The notes beneath the pieces were generated by a model. The model was not told the origin of the DNA. It was given only the letters and a program-made list of their open reading frames with translations, and searched no databases. This document shows, in pieces, positions 8,818 to 17,032 of a stretch of DNA of 64,000 nucleotides (position 1 is its first letter; the number at the start of each line of letters is the position of its first letter). The DNA lies in contig DAISIV010000013.1 in assembly GCA_036821825.1 (NCBI GenBank), positions 1-64,000 on the forward strand, in the 5' to 3' direction. A program made the translations under genes and the position numbers. The stretch is from CAITZA01 sp937915285. GTDB lineage: Bacteria; Desulfobacterota; Desulfomonilia; Desulfomonilales; Desulfomonilaceae.

Positions 8818-10752
8818 CTAACGTTTCATGGATCCTGGCCTCACTGACGGAAAAAGTTCTGATCTTGTATGAGGCAAAAATAGGGCCGCCATGAAATTGT
8901 CCATGTATGACGGATCCTCTGATAACTCCACATTTGTCATTGCACGCGCTATTTCACGGGATTTTTCCATCAGTCCCCTGTCAAGGGCTGCCAGCCTGGC
9001 CCCCTTGAGCGATGAATTCCCGATGAACATGAACTTCTCTTTCGGTATGTCAGGTAAAAGACCGATGTTCACCGAATGGTCCAGATTGATGAAACTTCCA
9101 AATGCTCCCGCTATGATGACCTTGTCCAGATCATCAACCGAAAGTCCAATTTTTTCCAGTAGACAAAGATAGCCCGAAAACATTGCGCCTTTGGCACGAA
9201 GTATATTATCGAGATCCACTTCGCTCAATGTTATGTCTTCACCTGCTCCACTCTCTTTTGCCCAGCAAATTACATATTCATAGCCGCTCTTGCCTTTTCG
9301 TATTCGATCGGTTTCCAGGTCATGGGCATATTTTCCGTTCTGGTTCAATATGCCTATCAGCAGCATTTGTGAAACAATGTTGATGATGCCTGAGCCACAT
9401 ATTCCAATAGCAGGCTTGCCATCGATTGTTCTTATCATCGGCTCGAGGGTATCCGGATCGATGAGAATGCCTTCAACGGCCCCGGGGGCCGCTCGCATGC
9501 CATACTGCAGGCCTCCACCCTCAAAAGCTGGTCCAGCGGAACAGGAGGCTGTCATCAATAGATCCTTGTTGCCCGCGACTATTTCGCCATTTGTGCCAAT
9601 GTCGATGAACAGGGTCATTTCATCGCTCTGCCACATTCCGTTGGACAGAACCCCTGCTACTATGTCTCCTCCCACATATGAAGCGACCCCCGGAAATACC
9701 ATGACAAATGAACCAACCGGCATGTCAAGCCCCAGAGATCTTGCGGAAACCGGTTCAACATTCTGCGCCGCAGGAACGTAAGGGGTCTGACGCAAGAATT
9801 TTGGATACAATCCCAGGAACAGATGGGTCATCACCGTGTTGCCCGCGGCAACCATGTAATTGATGGATTCTCGCGGTTGAGAACTCTTTTCAATCAAATC
9901 GTCGATTATCTCGTTGAGTCCCTTGACGACATGCTGCTGCAACCTTTCAGATCCGTCTTTTTTAAGCCCAAAAACAATCCGGCTTATGACGTCATCACCC
10001 ATGGAGATCTGCGGATTATACCGAGATGCTCGGGCCAGGACTGAACCTGTTTCAATATCTACCAACTCACCCCAAAGAGACGTTGTTCCAATATCGATGG
10101 CTACAGCCAGACGCGGTTTGCTGACATGTCCAGGGGCAATTTTGATAAGCTTGTATATGTCCCTGTCCAGAGTAGGCAAAGAATCAACCCGCAGACACGC
10201 CGAGAATTTCCAATCCTCCGTCCTGACTTCCGAAGGTATTTCTTTGAGAACATCAAGGTCGGCGCTTACTGGAAATATTTCATGATCTACCTTTAGCGTT
10301 CTGATGATTCTTTCGTAGTCGCTGGTGTTGTCTTCCAGCCTGGGCGGCTGTGGATTCATCAGAACCCTGATGGTCATAGGGTTCATTTCCGGCTTGATCG
10401 GCGATTCCATCGGAATGGCCATAGCCTTCTTTCTGTCCTGCTCGTCACGCGGTAAAACCTTACGACCCACCTTTGTTTTGGGGACTTCCACGATCAAATC
10501 GGAAATAACACGTGACTGACAAGCAAGCACAAACCCTTCGGCTCGTGCCTCAGCGTCCAGCTTGTCCATAGCAAGACTCGTGACCTTCCCTTCAACAATC
10601 TTGACCTTGCATTGCGCGCAAGCGCCAGAACCTCCGCAAGCCGCTGGGATGAAAACCCCGGCCTCCAGAGCTACATCGAGTAATAATTGACCGGACATGA
10701 CTTCAATCGATATGTCGTCGGGAAGAAATCTTACCGTTCTCTTTTCAGGCAT
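8818..10752 (-). CDS. RACo-like reductive activator of corrinoid proteins
   Basis: A 644-residue protein with an N-terminal plant-type [2Fe-2S] ferredoxin domain, whose ligands are Cys39, Cys45, Cys48 and Cys78, then a linker and middle domain, and a C-terminal ASKHA/DUF4445 ATPase domain (AVAIDIGTTSLWGEL near residue 217, FIDIGTNGEIV near 384, IAGAFGS near 549). This is the architecture of RACo, which uses ATP to reduce the inactive Co(II) form of corrinoid iron-sulfur proteins or methyltransferases. GGAG six bases before the ATG supports the start. No corrinoid protein or methyltransferase gene is in the window, so the client is unknown. It is divergent from queE. Confidence 0.88.
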   Translation of the reverse strand: MPEKRTVRFLPDDISIEVMSGQLLLDVALEAGVFIPAACGGSGACAQCKVKIVEGKVTSLAMDKLDAEARAEGFVLACQSRVISDLIVEVPKTKVGRKVLPRDEQDRKKAMAIPMESPIKPEMNPMTIRVLMNPQPPRLEDNTSDYERIIRTLKVDHEIFPVSADLDVLKEIPSEVRTEDWKFSACLRVDSLPTLDRDIYKLIKIAPGHVSKPRLAVAIDIGTTSLWGELVDIETGSVLARASRYNPQISMGDDVISRIVFGLKKDGSERLQQHVVKGLNEIIDDLIEKSSQPRESINYMVAAGNTVMTHLFLGLYPKFLRQTPYVPAAQNVEPVSARSLGLDMPVGSFVMVFPGVASYVGGDIVAGVLSNGMWQSDEMTLFIDIGTNGEIVAGNKDLLMTASCSAGPAFEGGGLQYGMRAAPGAVEGILIDPDTLEPMIRTIDGKPAIGICGSGIINIVSQMLLIGILNQNGKYAHDLETDRIRKGKSGYEYVICWAKESGAGEDITLSEVDLDNILRAKGAMFSGYLCLLEKIGLSVDDLDKVIIAGAFGSFINLDHSVNIGLLPDIPKEKFMFIGNSSLKGARLAALDRGLMEKSREIARAMTNVELSEDPSYMDNFMAALFLPHTRSELFPSVRPGSMKR

Positions 10753-10952
10753 TTTGACTCCAAAAATTCTGAGAGCAAACCGCAGCCCCCTATCAGATTG
10801 TTAATTTAAATGTGAAAAATTGCTATTATCTAAAAGAGGCCCTGTTGTTCACAATGCCATTCAAAAAACTGAACATCTGAGCTAACCCACTGGCCACATT
10901 GTTTAGATTTGCTCCATTTAACATAACCCAAAAGAAATGAAATGAACAATAT

Positions 10953-11594
10953 ATGAATTTAAAAATATGTGAAATTTTTAAGAGTGTCCAAGGCGAATCG
11001 TCCTATATAGGATTGCCTTGTATTTTCATACGCTTATCCGGATGCAACCTGCGTTGCGCGTATTGTGACACCTCTTATGCATGGGAAGATGGTCATGACA
11101 TGACCATCCCTGAGATTGTGGAACACGTAAGGAGTTTCAAATGTGGCCTTGCGCTACTGACAGGCGGAGAGCCATTGCTCCAGGAAGAATCACATCGCTT
11201 GATGCATACACTCATTGGAATGGGTTTTCGGACAATGGTTGAAACCAATGGTTCAGTCGATATTTCCAGGGTTCCTGAGGGAGCTGTCAGGATTATGGAT
11301 GTCAAGTGCCCCGGCAGCGGCCAATCTGACAGGTTCCACTGGAATAACCTGAATATTCTGAAGCCATCAGATGAGGTAAAGTTCGTGATAACCGGCAGGG
11401 ACGATTACGACTGGAGTCTTGATTTTATTAACCAGAACCTGACTTGCTTCAATGGACAGATTCTATTTTCTCCCGCGTTCGGCTTGATTGAACCAAGAGA
11501 TCTTGTCTCATGGATACTTAAAGACAATCTGGAGGTGCGTTTCCAGCTTCAACTACACAAGTACGTATGGGGACCATACGAGCGTGGAGTCTGA
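10953..11594 (+). CDS. queE: 7-carboxy-7-deazaguanine synthase
   Basis: A 213-residue radical SAM enzyme that converts carboxy-tetrahydropterin to 7-carboxy-7-deazaguanine in queuosine and deazapurine synthesis. The cluster motif is CNLRCAYC (Cys31, Cys35, Cys38), preceded by the family block FKSVQGES (residues 9-16) and followed by LTGGEPLLQ (about 70-78). Length matches QueE. The ATG has only a weak ribosome-binding site. No queC or queD is next to it, so the pathway genes are scattered. The flanking gaps (200 and 273 bases) hold only promoter-like sequence. Confidence 0.93.
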   Translation: MNLKICEIFKSVQGESSYIGLPCIFIRLSGCNLRCAYCDTSYAWEDGHDMTIPEIVEHVRSFKCGLALLTGGEPLLQEESHRLMHTLIGMGFRTMVETNGSVDISRVPEGAVRIMDVKCPGSGQSDRFHWNNLNILKPSDEVKFVITGRDDYDWSLDFINQNLTCFNGQILFSPAFGLIEPRDLVSWILKDNLEVRFQLQLHKYVWGPYERGV

Positions 11595-11763
11595 AAACCA
11601 TCAAAATAACTGGGAATACAATGATGTAAAACACTAATTGTTAATAAACATAACTAGGCTACGAGTTTAACTTTTCTGAATGGAACGTTTTTTCGTTATT
11701 TATATAGGCCACAAAGATTTGTGATTTAGTTAAAGTAAATTATGCACTACTCGATGCAAATAG

Positions 11764-11793
11764 TTGACGGTTGCAGTATCAATATGGTAATAT
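11764..11793 (+). promoter_or_regulatory. Sigma-70-type promoter for the secreted Pro/Ser-rich gene
   Basis: TTGACG (11764-11769) and TAATAT (11788-11793) are 18 bases apart and read toward the gene at 11868, leaving a leader of about 65 bases. Confidence 0.55.
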
Positions 11794-11823
11794 AAGACTT
11801 GAGTATAGTAATCTCGGCGAAGA

Positions 11824-11843
11824 GCTGAACCTGATTGTTCAGC
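11824..11843 (+). promoter_or_regulatory. Hairpin in the 5' leader
   Basis: A perfect 7-bp inverted repeat GCTGAAC / GTTCAGC (11824-11830 and 11837-11843) with a 6-base loop lies between the promoter and the AAAGGAG ribosome-binding site. It may stabilise the mRNA or control translation; no known riboswitch is recognised. Confidence 0.45.
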
Positions 11844-11867
11844 CGCTTAGTCCGAAAGGAGCTTTTC

Positions 11868-12437
11868 ATGAAAAAATTTCTGCTTTCTTTTATGATGCTG
11901 AGCCTTTTATGCTCTTCGCCCGGATCAGTTCTGGCAGAGGCAGAAATCTACTGGGGAACCGTGCCATCGCCGGAAGCTGAGATCACGGATTCTGACTTTA
12001 CCAATAAATATGAAGGGCAAAAAGATTTCAGTGTTTTCAGGGACAAAGAGATTTATGACGTATGGAAACCTGGTCTATTCGATGAAGAAGAAGAATCCGG
12101 TGTAGTTATTTCGCAGCCAATTCAGGAGCCAAGCTCGCCTGCGCCGATAGTTGACCGGCCCAGGCCTACAGCAAGGCCTGAAATAGGCGCGCCACCGAGG
12201 AATGTGGAATCAGCCAGACCGTCGTCAACGCCTTCAACTCCCACCAGGGTTGCCCCTTCATCCCCTAAACCGGCTGAAACATCTCCTGGAACCCAGGAAT
12301 CATCATCAAACACTTCGACCGAAACCGTGGAAAAACCCGGAACCAAGAAAATGAAGTGGGGCCAGTCTGACAGTCCAGCGGCTTCAGAACCTAAAACAAA
12401 ATTTGAATGGGGCCAGAATAAGTCTGGTAATCAGTAA
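11868..12437 (+). CDS. Secreted Pro/Ser/Thr-rich protein, unknown
   Basis: A 189-residue protein with a signal peptide (MKKFLLSF, hydrophobic core, cleavage near VLAEAE at residues 23-28). The mature part has an N-terminal acidic/aromatic segment (YWGTV, YEGQKDFSVF), a long proline/serine/threonine-rich disordered middle (about 85-150), and two related C-terminal units, KMKWGQSD and KFEWGQNK, spaced about 20 residues apart. AAAGGAG before the ATG at 11868 fixes the start; the reading frame is open further upstream. The gene has its own promoter, leader hairpin and terminator, so it is monocistronic. No family recognised; cell-envelope location is inferred. Confidence 0.6.
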   Translation: MKKFLLSFMMLSLLCSSPGSVLAEAEIYWGTVPSPEAEITDSDFTNKYEGQKDFSVFRDKEIYDVWKPGLFDEEEESGVVISQPIQEPSSPAPIVDRPRPTARPEIGAPPRNVESARPSSTPSTPTRVAPSSPKPAETSPGTQESSSNTSTETVEKPGTKKMKWGQSDSPAASEPKTKFEWGQNKSGNQ

Positions 12438-12515
12438 CATTTTTCTTTTTTGCTGGTTTGGTTTGTCCTTCGAGTCTCAGGATTGTAATTGAGTTTGATT
12501 GCGTAGAATTCGGAG

Positions 12516-12551
12516 CCGGCTTTGCAAAGGCTAAAGCCGGTTTTTTCTTTT
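12516..12551 (+). terminator. Rho-independent terminator
   Basis: Perfect 8-bp stem CCGGCTTT / AAAGCCGG (12516-12523, 12533-12540) with a 9-base loop, followed by TTTTTTCTTTT. It ends the secreted Pro/Ser-rich gene. Confidence 0.92.
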
Positions 12552-12609
12552 GGGGCGTCAGTTGAAGTGGCCGGTTAAACAACAGCCTCACGATAATGAA
12601 TCATCTGTC

Positions 12610-13116
12610 ATGGCGCGATTTTTGCTCAGCGTCCGGAAGCGGATCATCGAGCCATTCGTGCTTTCAGAAAACCCTCCCTGGTTCGACGCGCGCGGAGCCG
12701 CTATTGGACTATTGGTGGGTTTTGGGTTCCCGCTGGGGCTCCAGTGGATTTCTCTAGGGCTGATCAGATTGTGTTTCAAATTTAACGTTGTTCTGGCATT
12801 GGCCCTGACCTGGGTTAACAATCCCCTCACTGTAGCGCCAATGTATTATGGATATTACCTTTTGGGATCGATTCTGACAGGGAGAGCTTCTAACGTGAAT
12901 GCCGATGCTTTTGCCAAGCTAATGGCGCCCCTGTATGAAGCCGGCAGTTTCCTGGAATCGTTGGATAGCCTAACGCAGATAGGTTCCGACATCATGATCA
13001 AATGGGCTATTGGGGCCACGATCACAGGTGTGGTTTCGGGCATACTTGGGTACATTTTTACATATTTGATCCAGGTTCACCGCGCCGGCAAGCGATCGGC
13101 CGCTGGCCCTAAATAA
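12610..13116 (+). CDS. DUF2062 membrane protein
   Basis: About 168 residues from the ATG at 12610. The blocks FDARGAAIGLLVGFGFPLG and WVNNPLTVAPMYYGYYLLG are diagnostic of DUF2062, a family of small membrane proteins of unknown function sometimes fused to glycosyltransferases. Three hydrophobic segments are visible. The frame is open back to a TTG at 12550, but that codon overlaps the U-tract of the preceding terminator, so the ATG is preferred even though its ribosome-binding site is weak. It converges on nth. Confidence 0.8.
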   Translation: MARFLLSVRKRIIEPFVLSENPPWFDARGAAIGLLVGFGFPLGLQWISLGLIRLCFKFNVVLALALTWVNNPLTVAPMYYGYYLLGSILTGRASNVNADAFAKLMAPLYEAGSFLESLDSLTQIGSDIMIKWAIGATITGVVSGILGYIFTYLIQVHRAGKRSAAGPK

Positions 13117-13144
13117 CTACCCGGAAGAGAATCCCTGTAATCCG

Positions 13145-13798
13145 TCATCGACTCTTTGCTACCGATATTTTGGGACAGAATTCTTCTATCGAGCATTTGG
13201 AGCAAAACGGAGACACCGGTTTACAGATATTCTGGCCATAAGTCACAAGCAAATCGTTGTATTCCACCCAATATTTCTGAGGCAGCTTGGCTCTCAAGGC
13301 CATCTCCGTCTGATCCGGATTTTTTGTTTGCACGTATCCAAGTCTGTTACTGATCCTGTGTACGTGGATATCAACACACAGCCCCAGTTTGCCATGCCCC
13401 AACGTTACCACGAGATTGGCCGTTTTGCGGCCTACCCCCTTTAGTTTGAGCAACTCATCTATGTCATCAGGGACCTTGCCCTCATATTTTGTTATCATTT
13501 CTGACGATATGTGCTTCAAGGTCTTGGCCTTGGTCTTGTAAAAACCGACAGGATAAATGAGATCCTGAATCTCTTTCTCACTTAAAGCCAACAAATCTTC
13601 AGCGTTATTGATCCGCGAGAAGAGTTTTCTAGATGCGGCTCGTGTGGTTTCGTCCTTGGTTCTTAGAGAAAGTATTGTGGACACAAGCACTTCGAAGGGA
13701 GCCCTTCGTTTTCTCGATATCTCGGTCACTATAGGCAGGCCTAACCCTTCACAAGCGACGCGCAGGCGTTCAACAACAACATCTATATCTATTGAAAT
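13145..13798 (-). CDS. nth: Endonuclease III (DNA glycosylase/AP lyase), probable ATT start
   Basis: Base-excision repair enzyme that removes oxidised pyrimidines and cuts abasic sites. It has the helix-hairpin-helix LLKLKGVGRKTANLVV with the catalytic lysine, the catalytic aspartate in CVDIHVHRISNR, and four cysteines CKPVSPFCSKCSIEEFC for the [4Fe-4S] cluster. The first conventional start in frame is a GTG at 13729, which would give 194 residues and remove the first helix. Translating upstream gives 23 more residues (IDIDVVVERLR...GLGLPIVTEI) that look like the normal N-terminus of this clade, and GGGAGG lies five bases before an in-frame ATT at 13798-13796. With it the protein has 217 residues, the usual length. 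It follows trpS by 48 bases. Confidence 0.88.
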   Translation of the reverse strand: MSIDIDVVVERLRVACEGLGLPIVTEISRKRRAPFEVLVSTILSLRTKDETTRAASRKLFSRINNAEDLLALSEKEIQDLIYPVGFYKTKAKTLKHISSEMITKYEGKVPDDIDELLKLKGVGRKTANLVVTLGHGKLGLCVDIHVHRISNRLGYVQTKNPDQTEMALRAKLPQKYWVEYNDLLVTYGQNICKPVSPFCSKCSIEEFCPKISVAKSR

Positions 13799-13846
13799 GA
13801 CTACCTCCCATGAACCTGATCGTCACCAATCATTACTTTCAGTTGA

Positions 13847-14812
13847 CTAATAAACCAATCCGACCTTTTTCCTTACGTCGTTTAACGTAACCGAGGCCAC
13901 CGACCTCGCCTTTTCGGCGCCATGCTTTAAAATGCCTCTTATATAGCCGGGATCCTTCATCAATCTTTTCTTTTCTTCCCTGTTCTCTTTGAAACAGTCC
14001 CAGAGAATCCCTACTAGCTCTTTCTTGAGAGAACCGTATCCAGCTCCTCCCTCCAGATAAAGCCGTTTGACCTCTTCAACCCTCTGCGGATCGGCAAAAT
14101 GACGATAAATCTGGAATAAATTGCAGGTTTCGGGGTTTTTCGGTTCTTCAACAGGAGTAGAGTCTGTTTTTATGCTCATCACCTTTTTCTTGAGGGCCTT
14201 TTCATCCAGGAAAATTTCGATTGTGTTGTCGTATGACTTGGACATCTTTTGGCCGTCTATGCCTGGAACAGTGGCAACCTCATCGTTGATTTCGCCTTCT
14301 GGCACCACAAAAGTTTCTCCGTACATGCCGTTGAACTTTATTGCAATGTCTCTTGTTACTTCAATGTGCTGTTTTTGATCCTTTCCGACAGGAACTATGT
14401 TGGCCTGGTACAGAAGAATGTCAGCAGCCATGAGGACGGGATAAGCGAACAGACCATGATTAGGAGATATTCCCTTGGCTATTTTGTCTTTGTAGGAATG
14501 ACAGCGTTCCAATAGACCCATCGGGGTTATGCAGGTCAGTATCCAGGTGAGTTCGGTTACTTCGGGAACATCTGACTGAACCCAGAAAAAACACCTGTCT
14601 GGATCTAACCCCAAAGCCAGAAAGTCAGACGCTACATCCAGTGTGCCATCAGCTAGTTTCGGGCCGTCCGAAACGCTTGTCATCGCATGGTAATTAACTA
14701 TGAAGACATATAGTTCCGATCTGTCCATATAGGATATCATGGGCTTCATCATGGCCAGATAGTTCCCGAGATGAAGTGAGCCACTCGGTTGAATGCCTGA
14801 AAGTATTTTCAA
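13847..14812 (-). CDS. trpS: Tryptophan-tRNA ligase
   Basis: Class I aminoacyl-tRNA synthetase charging tRNA-Trp. The N-terminus ILSGIQPSGSLHLGNY contains the HIGH-like signature; GQKMSKSYDNT is the KMSKS loop; length from the chosen start is 321 residues, normal for bacterial TrpS. The frame opens at a GTG at 14863, but AAGGGG lies seven bases before a TTG at 14812, which gives the usual family start (M)KILSGIQ. It is probably cotranscribed with nth. The 276-base gap to the next divergent gene shows no gene. Confidence 0.95.
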   Translation of the reverse strand: MKILSGIQPSGSLHLGNYLAMMKPMISYMDRSELYVFIVNYHAMTSVSDGPKLADGTLDVASDFLALGLDPDRCFFWVQSDVPEVTELTWILTCITPMGLLERCHSYKDKIAKGISPNHGLFAYPVLMAADILLYQANIVPVGKDQKQHIEVTRDIAIKFNGMYGETFVVPEGEINDEVATVPGIDGQKMSKSYDNTIEIFLDEKALKKKVMSIKTDSTPVEEPKNPETCNLFQIYRHFADPQRVEEVKRLYLEGGAGYGSLKKELVGILWDCFKENREEKKRLMKDPGYIRGILKHGAEKARSVASVTLNDVRKKVGLVY

Positions 14813-15088
14813 ATTGGATCCCCTTTCCACACCAGCCAACTTAATGGACTTGAGTTCAACCACATCATAAAGCCTATTGTCTTTTGTCGCTTCAACCCCA
14901 AATCGTGGTCTTTTGCATGTAACCGGATATAATTACTGTAAAACGCGTGTTTGGTCAACTTTGACGGGAATGTTATTTGACGTACTCAACCGTGCTTAAA
15001 GATTTACTGTGGACAGGGGAAAATTAAAAAGTTATAACGCGTAGCCGGTCTTGTGTTGTGAAACAGGTATTGAGAGGTGTAAGCGAAT

Positions 15089-15679
15089 TTGAATATAGTC
15101 AGACGGTTATATGATTGGGTTCTTTCGTGGGCTCACAGCAAATACGGAGTTCCGGCCCTTTTTGTCCTGTCTTTTGCCGAATCGTCTTTTTTCCCCATTC
15201 CGCCGGACGTGCTGCTCATGGCTTTAGCCATTTCCAGACCCAGGAAATCATTTTATTATGCCCTGGTTTGCACTATGGCGTCGGTTTTGGGCGGAATGTT
15301 CGGATACCTCATAGGTATTGAATTCATTGATGTTATTGGATACCGAATCATCAACTTTTACAACCTTCAGAGCCAGTACGAGGTTGTAGGCAAGCTGTAC
15401 GAACAAAATGCCTTCTGGGCTGTTTTCACAGCGGGTCTGACTCCTATTCCCTATAAACTCTTCACCATCGCAGGCGGAGCCTTCAAGATCGATTTCACGG
15501 TATTCGTGTTCGCTTCCATTTTCGGAAGGGCATCGCGGTTCTTTATGGTCGCGGGACTAATCTACTTTTTCGGTCCCCCCATTCGAACGTTTATCGACAA
15601 ATATTTTAACCTCATGGTAGTAGTTTTTACGATATTATTGATCGGAGGATTCCTGACCATCAAATACCTGGTCAACTAA
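15089..15679 (+). CDS. DedA/VTT-domain membrane protein (YqaA-like)
   Basis: A 196-residue inner-membrane protein of the DedA/SNARE-associated (VTT) superfamily. The re-entrant loop motif is seen as FAESSFFPIPPDVLL (about residues 29-43) and, in the second half, TAGLTPIPYKLFTIAGGAF (about 115-133) followed by FGRASRFF. Family members take part in membrane-lipid flipping, proton-motive-force homeostasis and drug tolerance. The start is a TTG preceded by GAGAGGTG at good spacing. The next gene begins 9 bases after the stop and is probably translated from the same mRNA. Confidence 0.87.
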   Translation: MNIVRRLYDWVLSWAHSKYGVPALFVLSFAESSFFPIPPDVLLMALAISRPRKSFYYALVCTMASVLGGMFGYLIGIEFIDVIGYRIINFYNLQSQYEVVGKLYEQNAFWAVFTAGLTPIPYKLFTIAGGAFKIDFTVFVFASIFGRASRFFMVAGLIYFFGPPIRTFIDKYFNLMVVVFTILLIGGFLTIKYLVN

Positions 15680-15687
15680 CAAAAACT

Positions 15688-16029
15688 ATGACCTTTCAGG
15701 AGCAGAACCAGATGTATTTACCAGATATTTTCAAGCACTTTCTCGAGACTCACGGAGAAATAGCCGAAGCCTATCAAAAAGCGGGAACGCTTTGTTCCCA
15801 GGCGGGACCAATCGATGAGAAACACCAGCACCTCATTCAACTCGGAGTGGCTGTTGGTGTTGGTTCCAGAGGTGGCGTAAAATCTCATGCCCGCCGGGCA
15901 AAAGATCTTGGCGCCAGTGACCAGGAGATATTTCAGGCTGTTCTCCTGGCCGCTCCAATAGTTGGCTTCCCCTCGATGATGGCTTCTTACGGATGGGTTA
16001 GAGAATCACTAACCCCAAAAAAGGATTAA
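15688..16029 (+). CDS. Carboxymuconolactone decarboxylase/AhpD-like protein lacking catalytic cysteines
   Basis: A 113-residue all-helical protein of the CMD/AhpD fold: the family helix EKHQHLIQLGVAVGVG (about residues 45-60) is followed by KSHARRAKDLGASDQEIFQAVLLAAP. AhpD-type peroxidase reductants carry a CxxC or CxxxH here; this protein has GGVKSH, so the histidine is kept but no redox cysteine is present. The only cysteine is at about residue 35. It is therefore unlikely to be a thiol peroxidase component; a decarboxylase or unknown role is possible. It is tightly linked to the DedA-like gene. Confidence 0.78.
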   Translation: MTFQEQNQMYLPDIFKHFLETHGEIAEAYQKAGTLCSQAGPIDEKHQHLIQLGVAVGVGSRGGVKSHARRAKDLGASDQEIFQAVLLAAPIVGFPSMMASYGWVRESLTPKKD

Positions 16030-16061
16030 TCACCGCGTCGAAGGGCCGCAGTATTAACGCA

Positions 16062-16838
16062 CTAGCGGCCTTTCCAGACCGGCTTTCTCTTCTCAAGAAA
16101 ACAGGTTATGCCGTCCTGAGCGTCTTCTGCCATTAAGTTGAGCGTTATTACGTTGGTCGCATACTTGTAGGCCTGTTCCATATCCATGTCAATCTGGTCA
16201 TAGAAAGCCTGCTTCCCGATTGCCAGAGTCAGTGGACTAGCCTCACAGATTGACGCTGCCATTTCCATCGCAGCCTTTTCGAGTTCAGACTCATCAACCA
16301 CTCTGTTCAGAAGTCCGTGCTGGAGGGCTTCCTGAGCGCTGATCAACCTACCTGTCATTAGCATTTCCATGGCAAGCTTTCTCCCTACCGCCCGTGTCAA
16401 AGCAACCATGGGTGTTGTACAAAAGAGTCCTATCTTCACGCCGGGAGTTCCGAACCTGCAGGAAGAAGCGCCCACAGCAAGATCGCATTGAGCTACCAAC
16501 TGGCACCCCGCGGCTGTTGCTATGCCATGAACCTGAGCTATTACTACTTGGGGAATGTCATGGATGAGCTGCATCATTTTTGAACATTGCTCAAAAATGG
16601 ATTTATATTGAGTTCGATCTCCAGCAGACATTTCCCTCAGGTTGTGGCCTGAACAAAAATGCTTGCCGGTGGCCCTGATGATGATGGCTTTGACAGAACC
16701 TTCACCACGAAAATCGTTGAAGGCGCTAATAAGCTCCGATATCATGGTTCTGGATAGCGCGTTGATAGTCATTGGTGAATTCAGGGTTATTGTTCCGATT
16801 TCACCGCTAGTTTCAACCAGGATCTCTTTGTAATCCAC
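16062..16838 (-). CDS. Enoyl-CoA hydratase/isomerase family protein, ECHDC3-like
   Basis: A 258-residue crotonase-fold protein. The oxyanion/CoA block is KHFCSGHNLREM (about 67-78) and the second block is GIATAAGCQLVAQCDLAV. Canonical hydratases carry two catalytic glutamates, in GGCELA and in FGQPE; here these positions read GCQLV and FGTPG, so both are missing. The same pattern, with GLFCTTP and SAQEALQHGLL, is seen in mitochondrial ECHDC3 proteins, whose reaction is uncertain. AAGGAGG lies seven bases before a GTG at 16838, which I take as the start rather than the ATG 102 bases upstream. No beta-oxidation genes are near. Confidence 0.87.
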   Translation of the reverse strand: MDYKEILVETSGEIGTITLNSPMTINALSRTMISELISAFNDFRGEGSVKAIIIRATGKHFCSGHNLREMSAGDRTQYKSIFEQCSKMMQLIHDIPQVVIAQVHGIATAAGCQLVAQCDLAVGASSCRFGTPGVKIGLFCTTPMVALTRAVGRKLAMEMLMTGRLISAQEALQHGLLNRVVDESELEKAAMEMAASICEASPLTLAIGKQAFYDQIDMDMEQAYKYATNVITLNLMAEDAQDGITCFLEKRKPVWKGR

Positions 16839-17032
16839 CGCCTGTCCTCCTTGATTAGTGGTAAAAGGTTCATCCCTCGCAGAACAGCATGGATTTGCTG
16901 ATTTAATCCGCAAGAAGTTCTGACAAAGGATATAATCCACGGGCTCAGTATGGTTTGGCCCTGATCTAAAATACAGCTATAAGCCTGGAAGTGATGAACC
17001 ATTCTTAAAAGGATTGAAAACTTGTAACGGGT

